Positions 26,311-35,575 of a DNA stretch of 50,879 nucleotides are shown in pieces. The DNA is taken from contig JAFIGH010000032.1 in assembly GCA_020831525.1 (NCBI GenBank), positions 1 to 50,879 of the forward strand. Reading direction: 5' to 3'. The translations under genes were made by a program, and so were the position numbers. How positions within the stretch are numbered: position 1 is the stretch's first letter; each line of letters starts with the position of its first letter. The stretch is from Opitutales bacterium. GTDB lineage: Bacteria; Verrucomicrobiota; Verrucomicrobiia; Opitutales; Oceanipulchritudinaceae. The notes under the pieces were generated by a model. The model was given only the letters and a program-made list of their open reading frames with translations, had not been told where the DNA came from and did no database searches.

Positions 26311-27924
26311 TCAAGGCAACTCAAAGGGCCCGACGGTCGCCTCGCCGCGCCGCGACCGCCCGAGAAAATCGGCGCCGGCCTCGTCGATACAGGGCACGCG
26401 GCGCGCAAGCGGACCGTCCGGATGGGGGCGGAAATCGCCGTTGTCCGGATCGATGAAGAGCGGGCCGCGGTGCATTTCCTTCGAGTAAATACTGTGCTCG
26501 TCGAGCCCGGTCATCTCCTGCCATTCGAGGAGACGGTGGCCCCCCGCCATGGGATGCAGCGAGCGACTGTTCCAGTGGAGGTTGTAATCGCTTGTGTTGT
26601 CTGCCGTGAGGGAGGAATGAAAATCGATGCAGAGACTGCCCCCGAGGCAGTCGACGAGCACATTGTTGCGCACGTCGTTCTCCTTCACCGGATAGTCCCC
26701 GTCCGGCGCCATCCAGTCCTCCTGCCGGAACCCGTGCTTGCGCACGAACGCCTCCGGATCGGCGGGATCGTAGGGATGGATGTCACGCTGCCGCACGTGC
26801 CAGCGGAGGTGAACACCGTACCCCGCCGCGCCGTAGACGAGATTGTGGTAGATGCGGGTGCGGCTTGAGAGTTGCACAAGAATGCCGCTGCCCGAGTAGT
26901 TGGATTGCAGGGTATCGACAATGATGTTGTTGCAGACGACATTGTCATAGGAAATCTCGACCATGATCGAGCTGTGCCCGTTGCGGGAAAAGTAGTTTGC
27001 CTCGATGCGGTTGCGGAAATTGTCGATGTCGAGCCACAGCCCGGGCCCGTGCCGGTTGCCGACGAAGCGGTTGTGCCGGAAGACGCAGTCCCGCGAATAC
27101 GCCACTTTGCCGCCGCCGCTCTCCCAGACGTTCCACTCCGCCATGGGATGGTCGCAGAAATTGCGCAGGTCGTTGTCGTGGACGAAGTTCTCCTCGAAGG
27201 CGGAGCGCACCCCGAGGAAGGCGAAGCCCATCTGCCCATTGTGGTGAATCTCGTTGCGCCGGACGCTGAGGTGGCGTCCGCGGAACTTCACGCCCACCCC
27301 GCCCGCGGTCTCGGAGAAACGGCAGTCCTCCACCGTCACATGGTCGCCCCGGATCTCCGACGCCCCGACCTGCACGGAAGCCGCGCAGCGGGTCACGGTG
27401 ATACCGGAGAGCACGACGTGGTCCGCTTCGAGGCGGAGCATGTTGCCGCGTCTGGCCACCTGAACATCACTGTGCACGGGATCCACGCCCGCCTCCAGTT
27501 GCATCCACAGGTCGGTGCCGTCGTAGGCGAATGTGTTCGCCGCGAGGCCGTCAGGCGACTCCACCAACTCTAGACGGCGGCCGTCCACCCAGACCTGTAG
27601 CGGCAGTGTGATGACACCAAAATGTTTCCGCAGACGCTCCTCCGCCTCTATGCGGAACGCCGTGCGGTAGCGGTCAGCGCCCGCGAGCGTCCATGCCGCG
27701 ATCCGGTCGGATCCCGAAAACACAACCGCGCCGTCCCCGGCGGCCTCGATCCGCACGGGATTGCCGGGCTCGCCGCCGCGCTTGATGACAAGCGGCTCGC
27801 GGTAGACCCCCGCAGGAATGCGGACACACGTCCCGGGGCCCGCCGCGGCAAGTACTTCGGAGAAATCCGCCGCCCCGCTCTCCGCCGGCGCGGGCCGGAC
27901 CAATTCTTCAACAACCGTATTCAT
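26311..27924 (-). CDS. Right-handed parallel beta-helix protein (possible polysaccharide lyase)
   Basis: A 537-residue beta-helix protein. The N-terminus (GTCVRIPAGVYREPLVIKRG, GEPGNPVRIEA) matches chondroitinase B/alginate-lyase-like helices. Many coils of the type VVLSGITVTRC, VTVEDCRFSET, LSVRRNEIHHNG and CVFRHNRFVGN follow. No signal peptide is visible, so it may act in the cytoplasm on imported oligosaccharides, or be exported by another route. It follows the MalG-type permease gene by 55 bases on the same strand. Lyase, isomerase or epimerase action are all possible; no catalytic residue can be fixed. Confidence 0.82.
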   Translation of the reverse strand: MNTVVEELVRPAPAESGAADFSEVLAAAGPGTCVRIPAGVYREPLVIKRGGEPGNPVRIEAAGDGAVVFSGSDRIAAWTLAGADRYRTAFRIEAEERLRKHFGVITLPLQVWVDGRRLELVESPDGLAANTFAYDGTDLWMQLEAGVDPVHSDVQVARRGNMLRLEADHVVLSGITVTRCAASVQVGASEIRGDHVTVEDCRFSETAGGVGVKFRGRHLSVRRNEIHHNGQMGFAFLGVRSAFEENFVHDNDLRNFCDHPMAEWNVWESGGGKVAYSRDCVFRHNRFVGNRHGPGLWLDIDNFRNRIEANYFSRNGHSSIMVEISYDNVVCNNIIVDTLQSNYSGSGILVQLSSRTRIYHNLVYGAAGYGVHLRWHVRQRDIHPYDPADPEAFVRKHGFRQEDWMAPDGDYPVKENDVRNNVLVDCLGGSLCIDFHSSLTADNTSDYNLHWNSRSLHPMAGGHRLLEWQEMTGLDEHSIYSKEMHRGPLFIDPDNGDFRPHPDGPLARRVPCIDEAGADFLGRSRRGEATVGPFELP

Positions 27925-27979
27925 ATTCTGTTTAGGTAAATCAACCGGGCAACCAGCCGTAGTGCCGTGCGGCCCACGG

Positions 27980-28819
27980 TCATCCCTTCACGGCTCCGGC
28001 GGCGAGCCCCTTCACGAAGAGCCGCATGGTAAAGAGGAAGAGAACAATAAGGGGAATCGAGGCAATGGCGTAGCCCGCCATCATCTCACCCCATTGCTTC
28101 ACGTATTCCCCTTCCAGATACAGAAGACCCACGGGCACTGTGAACTTCTCTTCATCGCGCATGATGACGAGCGGGAGAATGACGTTGTTCCACACGCCGA
28201 GAAACTTCATAATGGCGACGGTGGAAAGAATGCCGCCCGACATGGGAAGGACGATGTGACGGATCTGCGACAAGTGGCCCGCACCGTCGATCTGGGCGGA
28301 CTCGAACAACTCTTTCGGGATATCCTCGATAAACTGCTTGAGAATGAAAATCCCCACGACCTGCCCGCCGGCGGCACCCACGATAATGAGCGCCCAAAGG
28401 CTGTTGATGAGGTTGAGGTTCTCGAGCAGGGCAAACAGGGTCACGAGCGTCGCCGCCGTGCTCGGCAGAAACATTGAGGCAATGACGGAATAGTACACCA
28501 CGTTGCGGCCCGGAAAACGGTACCGCGCCAACACATAGCTCGTCAGAACCGTCATGATCAGCGAGAAAATGACCGCCGCGACACTTGTGACAATCGAGTT
28601 GGCGATGTAGGTACTCACGATGTTCCACGCCACCGCCCAGTTTTGCCACTGCCATGTGTCGATTGCGTCGAAAAACCATGGGTTGAGCTGGTATTGCTCG
28701 TTCGTCTTGAAGCTCACGACCACCATCACGAACAGCGGATAAAACGCTGTGCCGAGGATGAACCAGAGGTATCCGTGCTTGAGGAACTCCGCCGTCTTGG
28801 ATCTGCGTTTGGTCGACAT
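27980..28819 (-). CDS. Carbohydrate ABC transporter permease, MalG type
   Basis: A 279-residue permease with about six membrane helices. The ATPase-docking loop is ELFESAQIDGAGHLSQIRHI followed by VLPMS, and the C-terminus FVKGLAAGAVKG is the classic MalG ending. The ATG at 28819 is two bases after the stop of the MalF-type gene. No nucleotide-binding subunit is encoded in the operon, so a shared MsmX/UgpC-like ATPase encoded elsewhere is expected. Confidence 0.93.
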   Translation of the reverse strand: MSTKRRSKTAEFLKHGYLWFILGTAFYPLFVMVVVSFKTNEQYQLNPWFFDAIDTWQWQNWAVAWNIVSTYIANSIVTSVAAVIFSLIMTVLTSYVLARYRFPGRNVVYYSVIASMFLPSTAATLVTLFALLENLNLINSLWALIIVGAAGGQVVGIFILKQFIEDIPKELFESAQIDGAGHLSQIRHIVLPMSGGILSTVAIMKFLGVWNNVILPLVIMRDEEKFTVPVGLLYLEGEYVKQWGEMMAGYAIASIPLIVLFLFTMRLFVKGLAAGAVKG

Positions 28820-28821
28820 AC

Positions 28822-30303
28822 TTACTTCTCCACGCGGACGTATTTGTTGTAGATGATCGTCAGACCAAGGACGATGAAGAACAGAACCATACCGAGGGCA
28901 CAGGCATACCCGAAGTGCCCGTCCTCGAAGGCCCGCTTGTACATGTAGAGTCCGGGCACCATGCCCTTGTTGCCGGGACCGCCGTCGGGACCGAGAAGGA
29001 GCAGGAAAAACTCATACGTCGTGAGTGTCCCGATTGTCATGAAAATCAGGTTGATGCGCACCTGCGTCATCATGAGCGGCAACTCAATGCGGAAGAGCAT
29101 TCCGATGGGGCCGACGCCGTCGAGTTCCGCCGCCTCATAGACGTCCTGGGAAATCTGCTGGAGTCCGGAGAGATAAATCAGAACCCCGATCGTCCCGACC
29201 CATGGAAATCCCCAGAATATGATGGCGGGTATGACCAGATCGGTGTTGCCCAGCCAAGCGGGTGAGCCCTCGATGAACTGACCGGTCGGGTGCGTCCAGA
29301 TCATGCCGAAGACAACGAGGAAGGACGCGGCGGTAAGCAGCATCCACGCCGTCCACCGGGCGGACTCGCGCGCCGTGAAATATTCGAGGCGCCGGTAGAG
29401 AACTTCCACAACCGCGACCGCGACCAGCGGCAACGCCGTGATGTAGATCGGCTTGTGAAACGAAACCGCGCAAAGACCCGCGATCCAGATAAACCACAGG
29501 ACCCAGAAGCCTCCCGTGATCACGGCGAGCTTGTAGAGGATGAAAATCGATACACCGAAGGTCACCAGAAATCCGCCGAAGGTGCTGCCCAGACCCGTGA
29601 CAAAGGCGAATGTCCAAACCGCCGGCAGCGCCAGCATCCAGCCCACGGCCCCGCCCCGGCTCTCGTGCGGCGCACCCCGCGAGGCCAGCGTGGCGAGAAT
29701 TGCCCCGAAGAAGAGGAAGCTCCAGATGCCTCCGAAGAGCGGGTTGATAACCATCCCGAAGACCGGCTGCAGCGCCTCGGAGATGCGCGGCATGACCCCC
29801 GGCGCGTCGTGGGTACCGTCCATCCAGGTGAGCAAGGTCATCATGCCCGTGGCATTGAGAAAGCGGTTGAGGATACCAAAATCGGGATCGTAGAAACTCT
29901 TCCAGATGAGCAGCCAGACAAGGCCGGGTACGACCATGGGCACGACGAAGAGAACCTGGTAGATGTAGCGGTGCGTCTGGTTGGCGACCCGGTGCAGGGC
30001 GACGGCGGCGAAGATGGCCGGCCACATCTTCAGCAAGTTCGTGACGAGGAGGATGAGAATGAGCTGGAAGGACTGCCAGAAGAGCGGATCCGCCGCCGCG
30101 TCCATGAAGTTCCCCAGCCCGATGTACTCCATGACGGTGGGCGGCTCCCACCGGAAGAACGACATCACGATGACGTCGATCTTCGGGTAGTAGTCAAAGA
30201 CGATCATGCCCGCGATGGTCGGGAGCATGAGGAAATAAAGGACGACCCAGAGGCGGCCCTTCTGCGCGAGAATGCGGAGGTGTTTCGCGAGGTAGTCGAC
30301 CAT
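28822..30303 (-). CDS. Enlarged carbohydrate ABC transporter permease, MalF type
   Basis: The usual MalF-like permease is near 300 residues; this one has 493. Residues 1-150 (with VVPMVVPGLVWLLIWKSFYD and GILNRFLN) and 348-493 (PAIIFWGFPW, the docking loop DVYEAAELDGVGPIGMLF, and the end MVLFFIVLGLTIIYNKYV) are a normal permease. Between them lies an extra block of almost 200 residues with five or so hydrophobic helices, beginning near GGIWSFLFFGAILATLASRG and ending near MIWTHPTG. No stop or frameshift is involved. The ATG at 30303 lies two bases after the binding-protein stop. Confidence 0.88.
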   Translation of the reverse strand: MVDYLAKHLRILAQKGRLWVVLYFLMLPTIAGMIVFDYYPKIDVIVMSFFRWEPPTVMEYIGLGNFMDAAADPLFWQSFQLILILLVTNLLKMWPAIFAAVALHRVANQTHRYIYQVLFVVPMVVPGLVWLLIWKSFYDPDFGILNRFLNATGMMTLLTWMDGTHDAPGVMPRISEALQPVFGMVINPLFGGIWSFLFFGAILATLASRGAPHESRGGAVGWMLALPAVWTFAFVTGLGSTFGGFLVTFGVSIFILYKLAVITGGFWVLWFIWIAGLCAVSFHKPIYITALPLVAVAVVEVLYRRLEYFTARESARWTAWMLLTAASFLVVFGMIWTHPTGQFIEGSPAWLGNTDLVIPAIIFWGFPWVGTIGVLIYLSGLQQISQDVYEAAELDGVGPIGMLFRIELPLMMTQVRINLIFMTIGTLTTYEFFLLLLGPDGGPGNKGMVPGLYMYKRAFEDGHFGYACALGMVLFFIVLGLTIIYNKYVRVEK

Positions 30304-30305
30304 CT

Positions 30306-32150
30306 CTAGAATTCCGGTTCCGGTTCCCCGGGGAAGAAGCGGTGCCACATCATGCGGTTGTTGAGGCCGTTGGAGAGTGTGAGGGAGCGCTGGAGGATTT
30401 GGAAATACCGCTCCTCGGCGTCGGGATCGATCCCCGAGAGGTAGCGGATTGCCTGCGTGCTCAGGGTCATCTGCGTGTTACGGTCGACCTGCCGGTCGCG
30501 CTGGAATTGCTCCGCCCAGAGGCGGTTGACGCCCATGCGCCTGTCGCCCATCGCCGCTTCCACGTTGGCGACAAATTCTTCGTAGGTGATGTCGCCGCCG
30601 ATATACAGATACAGCTGGCCGCGATAAACCGTCGCGACATTGCCGCCGAGGAAACGCAGGTGCAGCGATCCGATGATTCCCGCCGTTTCGGGCATGAACG
30701 GGCGCATCTCACGGGTCGGTTCGACGCCAATGGTGGCAGGCAGCCATCCCGAATGATCAACAAACATCTGGTTTCCCTTGTAGCTGGTGAGGTAGCGGAG
30801 AAAGTCGATGGCTTCGTCCTTCATGGAAGACAGCTTGTAGAGCGCCATGGGAACGCCGAGGGTCTGCCCCGCCTCGCTAGGCGGTTGGTTGGCAAAGCCG
30901 TGGAACCGTTCGCCCGGCCCCGGCACGGGCAAAAGGGCGACCCCCACTTCAAAGGGATCGGCCTGCTCGCGGGCCAGCTTGAAGATGCCCGAGGCGTCCC
31001 AGCCACCGGTAAGGAGCATGGCGGCGTTCTGCATGATGAAGCGCCGGTTGGCCTGCTCGCGGTCGAGCCCGAGAAATCCGCGCGGAAAGTGGGTCGCGAT
31101 CTCGCGCAGGGTCTTGAAGTAGGCACGCACTTCCTCGTCCTCGAACCGCCACTTATCCGCCGACCACGCGCCGAAGGTCTCGAGAGCACTGATGTTCGAA
31201 TCATGGTCGAGGTCGAACTCCGAGACGAGCCCGTGGTGGAAGGTCGGCGCGTAGCGGTCGGCGAACAGGTCGCGAGTGTAGCTGCTGCCGGAAATCGGAA
31301 CGAGAAAGGGAAGGTTCTGGCGGCGCGCAAGCTCCCAGACCGCGTCAGACACAAGGAGCAGGCGCCCCAGCGTATCGACAGAACGGTCGCTCCTGAGCCA
31401 TTCCCGCAGCTCCGGGGTGTCCGGCAGCCACCCGTCGTCCGTCGTGCCCCCCGGCGGGATAAGCCGCGCTTCCAGCCATGCGGGGCGGACCTCCGACTCA
31501 AGGGCTTCGAGAACAATGGCTTTCGCCTGTTTCATGTAGCCGCGGTTGTAATACAGCCGGATCGACCCCCAGTTGGAAACGGGTATGGCGTAGTAGTTTT
31601 TCAGTTGATCGTTGTAGCCGCTCTGCAGTCCGTCCGCAAATGTGTCGCGCCACGGCCCCTCGATCAATGCCCGCCGGATCTCCGCGAGGAGGTGATCCGG
31701 AACCGTCTCCTCCGTGTTGTAATGATTGGGCTCGTCAACGATGGCGGCAAGCGGCTCGTAAAACTGGTCCACCTGCGAGGCGAGACTCGCCTTGCCCATC
31801 GTGCTGAGGTCCGGGGCGGTGCCGCTGATGAGGTGCGTGTTGAGGAACTGGCTGTAAAACTTCTCCGAGATCGCAACCTGCTGGACACGGTATCCCGCCT
31901 CGCGCACATGCGGCAGGGCGTTATACTCGGCGATGACCTTATCCAGCGCCTCGCGGAAGCCGGGCTCCAATTGCCAGTGCAGAAAGCGCACCACGCGCTC
32001 CTCCCGTCCGGTGAAGCGGTCGAGTGTACCCGTCTGCACCATGACAATCCAAATACTGATAATAAAGCTGCCGAAGAGGATGACAGCTCCGAACAAATTC
32101 GCATTGAGCCACGCGGGCTTCATGGAGGGACTGGATTCGGATTCACTCAT
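30306..32150 (-). CDS. Membrane-anchored extracellular solute-binding protein of a sugar ABC transporter
   Basis: Receptor of the sugar importer, 614 residues, longer than most family 1 binding proteins. It has an uncleaved N-terminal helix (LFGAVILFGSFIISIWIVMV, about residues 17-36) instead of a lipobox. After the helix the fold starts VVRFLHWQLEPGFREALDKV, as in sugar-binding proteins, followed by GTAPDLSTMG and YAIPVSNWGSIRLYYNRGYM. The ATG at 32150 overlaps the end of the TPR lipoprotein gene by eight bases; longer in-frame readings run back through that gene in the wrong frame. The substrate is unknown; the beta-helix gene suggests an oligosaccharide. Confidence 0.87.
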   Translation of the reverse strand: MSESESSPSMKPAWLNANLFGAVILFGSFIISIWIVMVQTGTLDRFTGREERVVRFLHWQLEPGFREALDKVIAEYNALPHVREAGYRVQQVAISEKFYSQFLNTHLISGTAPDLSTMGKASLASQVDQFYEPLAAIVDEPNHYNTEETVPDHLLAEIRRALIEGPWRDTFADGLQSGYNDQLKNYYAIPVSNWGSIRLYYNRGYMKQAKAIVLEALESEVRPAWLEARLIPPGGTTDDGWLPDTPELREWLRSDRSVDTLGRLLLVSDAVWELARRQNLPFLVPISGSSYTRDLFADRYAPTFHHGLVSEFDLDHDSNISALETFGAWSADKWRFEDEEVRAYFKTLREIATHFPRGFLGLDREQANRRFIMQNAAMLLTGGWDASGIFKLAREQADPFEVGVALLPVPGPGERFHGFANQPPSEAGQTLGVPMALYKLSSMKDEAIDFLRYLTSYKGNQMFVDHSGWLPATIGVEPTREMRPFMPETAGIIGSLHLRFLGGNVATVYRGQLYLYIGGDITYEEFVANVEAAMGDRRMGVNRLWAEQFQRDRQVDRNTQMTLSTQAIRYLSGIDPDAEERYFQILQRSLTLSNGLNNRMMWHRFFPGEPEPEF

Positions 32151-33075
32151 CGGCAATTTCATGCGGCAGGAGGGTGCGTTTGATTTCCGGGAGTTCGTCG
32201 GGGAACTGCTCGCGCAAACGCGCGTAGGCCGCGAGAGACTCGTGAACGCGCGGGCTGCGCGGCGTCTCCTCGACGATCTTCGCGTAGTAGACCGCCGCCC
32301 CGAGAGGGTCATCAAGGTAGCGCTCGGCCATCCATGCCATGCGCCAGTAGGTGTGCCATGCCCGCGCGCGTTCGACCAAACCCAGCGCGATGGCACGCTC
32401 AAAAGACGCAAACGCCTTCTCCGCGTCTTCGAGATAATGCCAATACTTGTCGCCCAGAAAATACCAGAGGATGTTGGCAATGGGCGAATCCGTGCGGCGC
32501 TCCAAATACCGCTCCAGCCGCTCCAAACCCTCCCGCACCGCCTCCGGATCGCGGTAATCATGGAGAGCGCTGGCGGCGAACCGTCCCGCCGCCTCGTCCG
32601 CGAAAATCGTGTTTTCCCACTCCTCCATCACCCGCGTGTAGTAGCCGCGCGCGGTGTTCACGTCCTCCGTATCGCCCGGAAAATTCACTTGTTCGTGCAT
32701 GCGCCCGAGGCTGAGAAGCGCCCGGGGCAGGTAGGGCGAGTCGGTTGTCAATCGTTTGACAAGCTCTTCGAAGAGCGTCCGCGCCTCGACAATGGAAGCA
32801 CGGTTGGGCGGCAGGCGGTGCCACCCGGAGGTCGCCGCCCCGAATGTTGCCTCCACCCATTGATCACTCCCTACCTCCGCTATTGCGCGGGACCCGCTGT
32901 AAAGCTCATACGCACGATTGTAATTGAATACCGACGCTTCCATGTGCGCCTCGCGCAGCAGCGCTTCCGAACGCTCCGTGTCCACGACGCGGTCCCGGGC
33001 GCAACCTGTGAGCACAACCCAACAGAGCGCCGCCGCGGCGAATAGACGGATGAAGTTGTCGGTCCTGGGAGTCAT
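32143..33075 (-). CDS. TPR-repeat lipoprotein heading the sugar-transporter operon
   Basis: A 310-residue exported lipoprotein with lipobox VLTGC at about residues 21-25, then helical repeats of TPR type: for example NYNRAYELYSGSRAIAE, EDAEKAFASFERAIAL and DDPLGAAVYYAKIVEE. It is the first gene of the six-gene run, overlapping the solute-binding protein gene by eight bases, which suggests a structural role beside the receptor at the membrane. The ATG at 33075 precedes a proper signal peptide. The function itself is unknown. Confidence 0.83.
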   Translation of the reverse strand: MTPRTDNFIRLFAAAALCWVVLTGCARDRVVDTERSEALLREAHMEASVFNYNRAYELYSGSRAIAEVGSDQWVEATFGAATSGWHRLPPNRASIVEARTLFEELVKRLTTDSPYLPRALLSLGRMHEQVNFPGDTEDVNTARGYYTRVMEEWENTIFADEAAGRFAASALHDYRDPEAVREGLERLERYLERRTDSPIANILWYFLGDKYWHYLEDAEKAFASFERAIALGLVERARAWHTYWRMAWMAERYLDDPLGAAVYYAKIVEETPRSPRVHESLAAYARLREQFPDELPEIKRTLLPHEIADE

Positions 33076-33228
33076 GGAAACAGATTGTGCCGTGGTTGAG
33101 GGATAATCCACTGCTAAACCTATGTCCTATCCCGCCCGCCTCAGGGGGTGCACCTCTTTGCCAGTTTATTGTAAAACCCCGGACTGACTGCCTCCCCGAC
33201 GCAGGGGGCGCGCGAGCGCGCAGGCGGT

Positions 33229-34515
33229 CTACGCGAACGGATCCATGACCGATCCGAAGTCGGCGTCGTAGAGGCGCTTATACGCGCGTATCGCCTGGGC
33301 GTCAGTCATGTTGGCGAGAAAGTCGCAGAGGTAGCGCAGGCGCTGTGCGTCGGAATCGGCGGCGCCCACCCACGCGGCAAAGGGATCGGGCAGGATCCGC
33401 AGCCTGCGGTGCGGACCGGGCATGCCGTGCCGGAGGTAGGCCTCGTGCAAGCGTTCCAGCACGAAACCGCCCTTGAATTCGATCTGCTGGAGCGAGGCCG
33501 AACGGAAGATGAGGTCGTAAGCGATGCGCTTGTGCAGGTCGCAGACCTCGCGGACCTTGAGATCGACTTCGAGGCGGAAGCGGTGCCGGTTCGTCTTGTG
33601 CGCAAGGGGGGAATCGGAGGGAACAAGCGAGCAGGCTTTGATGAACTGGCCGATGCGGATGCCGACGCGCGGCTCGAATCCGCCGCGGCGGATCTCCTCG
33701 ATCATCTCCTCGAGAATGTTTCCCTGATAGCTCGTCAGGTCGTCCTGCGCCTCCGCCCACACGCGCAGCGACTCCGGCGAAATAAAGCGCGCCTGCACGC
33801 CGTCGACGATGTCGTGCAGGGAATACGCCGTGTCGTCCGCCCAGTCCATGATCTGGCATTCGAGGCTCTTGAGCGCGTTGAGCGCGGCTGCGCCGGAGGC
33901 ATCGACCGGCTCGTCGCCGAAAACAAACGTTCGGTAGGGTGCCTGCTCGTCATAAAGAAAGTGGTTGCCCGGCGTCGCACCGTCCGGCAGAGCGGCAAGG
34001 CACTCGCGCCGCAGCGCCTTGTATTTCATCGTGCCGTCCAGAAAGGCACGCGTGGGACGCATTCCAGAGGGACGCGAGGGGCGCGGGTAAATCAGCTCCG
34101 TGAGTATCCGGAGCGTCTGGGCATTGCCTTCGAAGCCGCCCGAGGTGGCCATCAGTTCATTGAGCTTGCGCTCGCCGATGTGCCCGAATGGCGGATGCCC
34201 GAGGTCGTGCGCAAGGCCGATCCCCTCCACAAGATCGGGGTCGATCTGAAAGTCCGGCCGCAGACGGTCGCTCGTGTGGTTGAGGTACTCCGCGATGGAG
34301 CGCCCGATGCGGGCAACTTCGATCGTGTGCGTGAGGCGGGTGCGGTAAAAATCATACTCCCCCGACTGGAAGACCTGGGTCTTCGACTGGAGTTGCCGGA
34401 AAGGTGCGGAAAACAACACCCGGTCGCGGTCCACCTGGAACGGATTGCGGTGGTCTTCCCCGGGACGCTTCCCCGGCAAATGCACATAGTCGAATTCCCC
34501 GTAAAAGCGGTTCAT
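33229..34515 (-). CDS. dgt: dGTPase-like deoxynucleoside triphosphate triphosphohydrolase
   Basis: Hydrolyses dNTPs to nucleosides and triphosphate. The 428-residue HD-domain protein shows RNPFQVDRDRVLFSAPFRQL near the N-terminus, the metal-binding RLTHTIEVARI and GLAHDLGHPPFGHIGE, and MDWADDTAYSLHDIVDG, all characteristic of the Dgt family. The ATG at 34515 is the family start. An AT-rich 198-base gap upstream probably carries its promoter. Downstream, 33076-33228 holds no gene. Confidence 0.93.
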   Translation of the reverse strand: MNRFYGEFDYVHLPGKRPGEDHRNPFQVDRDRVLFSAPFRQLQSKTQVFQSGEYDFYRTRLTHTIEVARIGRSIAEYLNHTSDRLRPDFQIDPDLVEGIGLAHDLGHPPFGHIGERKLNELMATSGGFEGNAQTLRILTELIYPRPSRPSGMRPTRAFLDGTMKYKALRRECLAALPDGATPGNHFLYDEQAPYRTFVFGDEPVDASGAAALNALKSLECQIMDWADDTAYSLHDIVDGVQARFISPESLRVWAEAQDDLTSYQGNILEEMIEEIRRGGFEPRVGIRIGQFIKACSLVPSDSPLAHKTNRHRFRLEVDLKVREVCDLHKRIAYDLIFRSASLQQIEFKGGFVLERLHEAYLRHGMPGPHRRLRILPDPFAAWVGAADSDAQRLRYLCDFLANMTDAQAIRAYKRLYDADFGSVMDPFA

Positions 34516-34615
34516 GGAGCGGGAGCCAAACGCCCCGCCCCACCGATGGCAAAGCCAATCGCGCCACCCAAAATTCCCCCGCGAACAACCATCTAGATTT
34601 CTGTCCTTTAGTTAT

Positions 34616-34690
34616 ATCTATTGACAATATTCTTATCTAATGATTAAAATAATTGACAATATATAGCATGGATTTATTGATTGACACATT
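34616..34690. promoter_or_regulatory. AT-rich upstream region of dgt with three ATTGACA motifs
   Basis: ATTGACAATAT is found at 34620-34630 and 34652-34662, and ATTGACACATT at 34680-34690, all in the same direction, in a patch far richer in A and T than its surroundings. On the minus strand, TTGTCA followed after 17 bases by ATAAGA could be a dgt promoter. The repeated motif could bind a regulator. Confidence 0.35.
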
Positions 34691-34713
34691 TGTGCGGAGT
34701 GTCAGCTGTCCAC

Positions 34714-35190
34714 CTACACCGCGGCGAGGAATCCGATGAGGAGACCGGCGGCTACGGTGGTGCGGACCAGAACCGCGGCGAGCGTTCCCGCGGTGGCGCC
34801 CGCTCCGGCACGAAGAGCCCGGCAAATGGAACGCTGCTCGATCCATTCGAAGAGAACGGCACCGAGGACGGGGCCGACAAACAAACCGATGGGGCCGAGA
34901 AGGAGAAATCCCGCGACAAGGCCGAAGACGGCTCCGATCATCCCCTGCCGCGTCCCGCCGAACAAGCGGGTTGCCGCACCGCACAGCAGAAGATCGACAA
35001 AAGCCGCCGCGGCCACGGCGGCGGCGGCAACGGCAAGAAAGGTCCATGAAACCGACCCCGGCCCGGCCAGGATTTTGTGCGCAACGAGCGCGGCAAGACC
35101 CAGCACCGGCCCCGGCAAGACCGGCACAACGGCGCCGACGACGCCGAGAACAAGAAGACCGAGAACGGCAAGATAAAGGAGTGCGTCCAT
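34714..35190 (-). CDS. DUF456-family membrane protein
   Basis: A 158-residue, very hydrophobic, Gly/Ala-rich protein with about four membrane segments. The N-terminus (LGVVGAVVPVLPGPVLGLAA) and the central GLVAGFLLLGPIGLFVGPVL contain the paired Gly/Pro hairpin motifs seen in DUF456. The molecular function is unknown. The ATG at 35190 starts the first helix. It is divergent from dapB across a 385-base gap. Confidence 0.85.
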   Translation of the reverse strand: MDALLYLAVLGLLVLGVVGAVVPVLPGPVLGLAALVAHKILAGPGSVSWTFLAVAAAAVAAAAFVDLLLCGAATRLFGGTRQGMIGAVFGLVAGFLLLGPIGLFVGPVLGAVLFEWIEQRSICRALRAGAGATAGTLAAVLVRTTVAAGLLIGFLAAV

Positions 35191-35575
35191 GCCAGTTCAA
35201 TAGGCAACATTCATTCCATGCACGCGGATCTCATGCGTATCGCACTTTCCTCCAATACCTTACGAATCTAGATTTATTTTTGCCGCCGCCTGTCCGGTCA
35301 ACTCCGCCGAACTGAGGCAGATCTTGCCGAACGCCGACGGGCGACGGCGGGCCCGACGGCTGTGTCGCCCGCCCCACCGCACAACCACCGAATATCCAGC
35401 CCGGAGATAGATAAATCATGAGATAATATATTTGACTTATTAATGAAATATAAATGTTGGCAGAGACATTGCTGAGAAAAATCACTTGACACCCGCAGGC
35501 CCGTGGGCGCGGCGGTGGTGCGGGAAGGGGAAAATCGCCATTGCCATCGGGCGGCGGATCGGTGGGATGCCGGAC
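35191..35575. other. Gene-free divergent region between DUF456 gene and dapB
   Basis: This holds no ORF I can support. It contains an inverted repeat with arms GGCGGGC (near 35349) and GCCCGCC (near 35369), and an AT-rich patch at about 35405-35480 that includes TTGACT and TATAAAT at non-standard spacing. Promoters for both flanking genes are expected here, but no convincing pair is visible. Confidence 0.4.

Noticed and set aside
29290-30309. Plus-strand open frame antisense to the MalF-type permease
   Set aside because: Its charged low-complexity product is the complement of membrane helices.
30342-32183. Plus-strand open frame of 613 codons antisense to the solute-binding protein gene
   Set aside because: The minus-strand gene has family motifs and fits an operon; the plus frame has neither.
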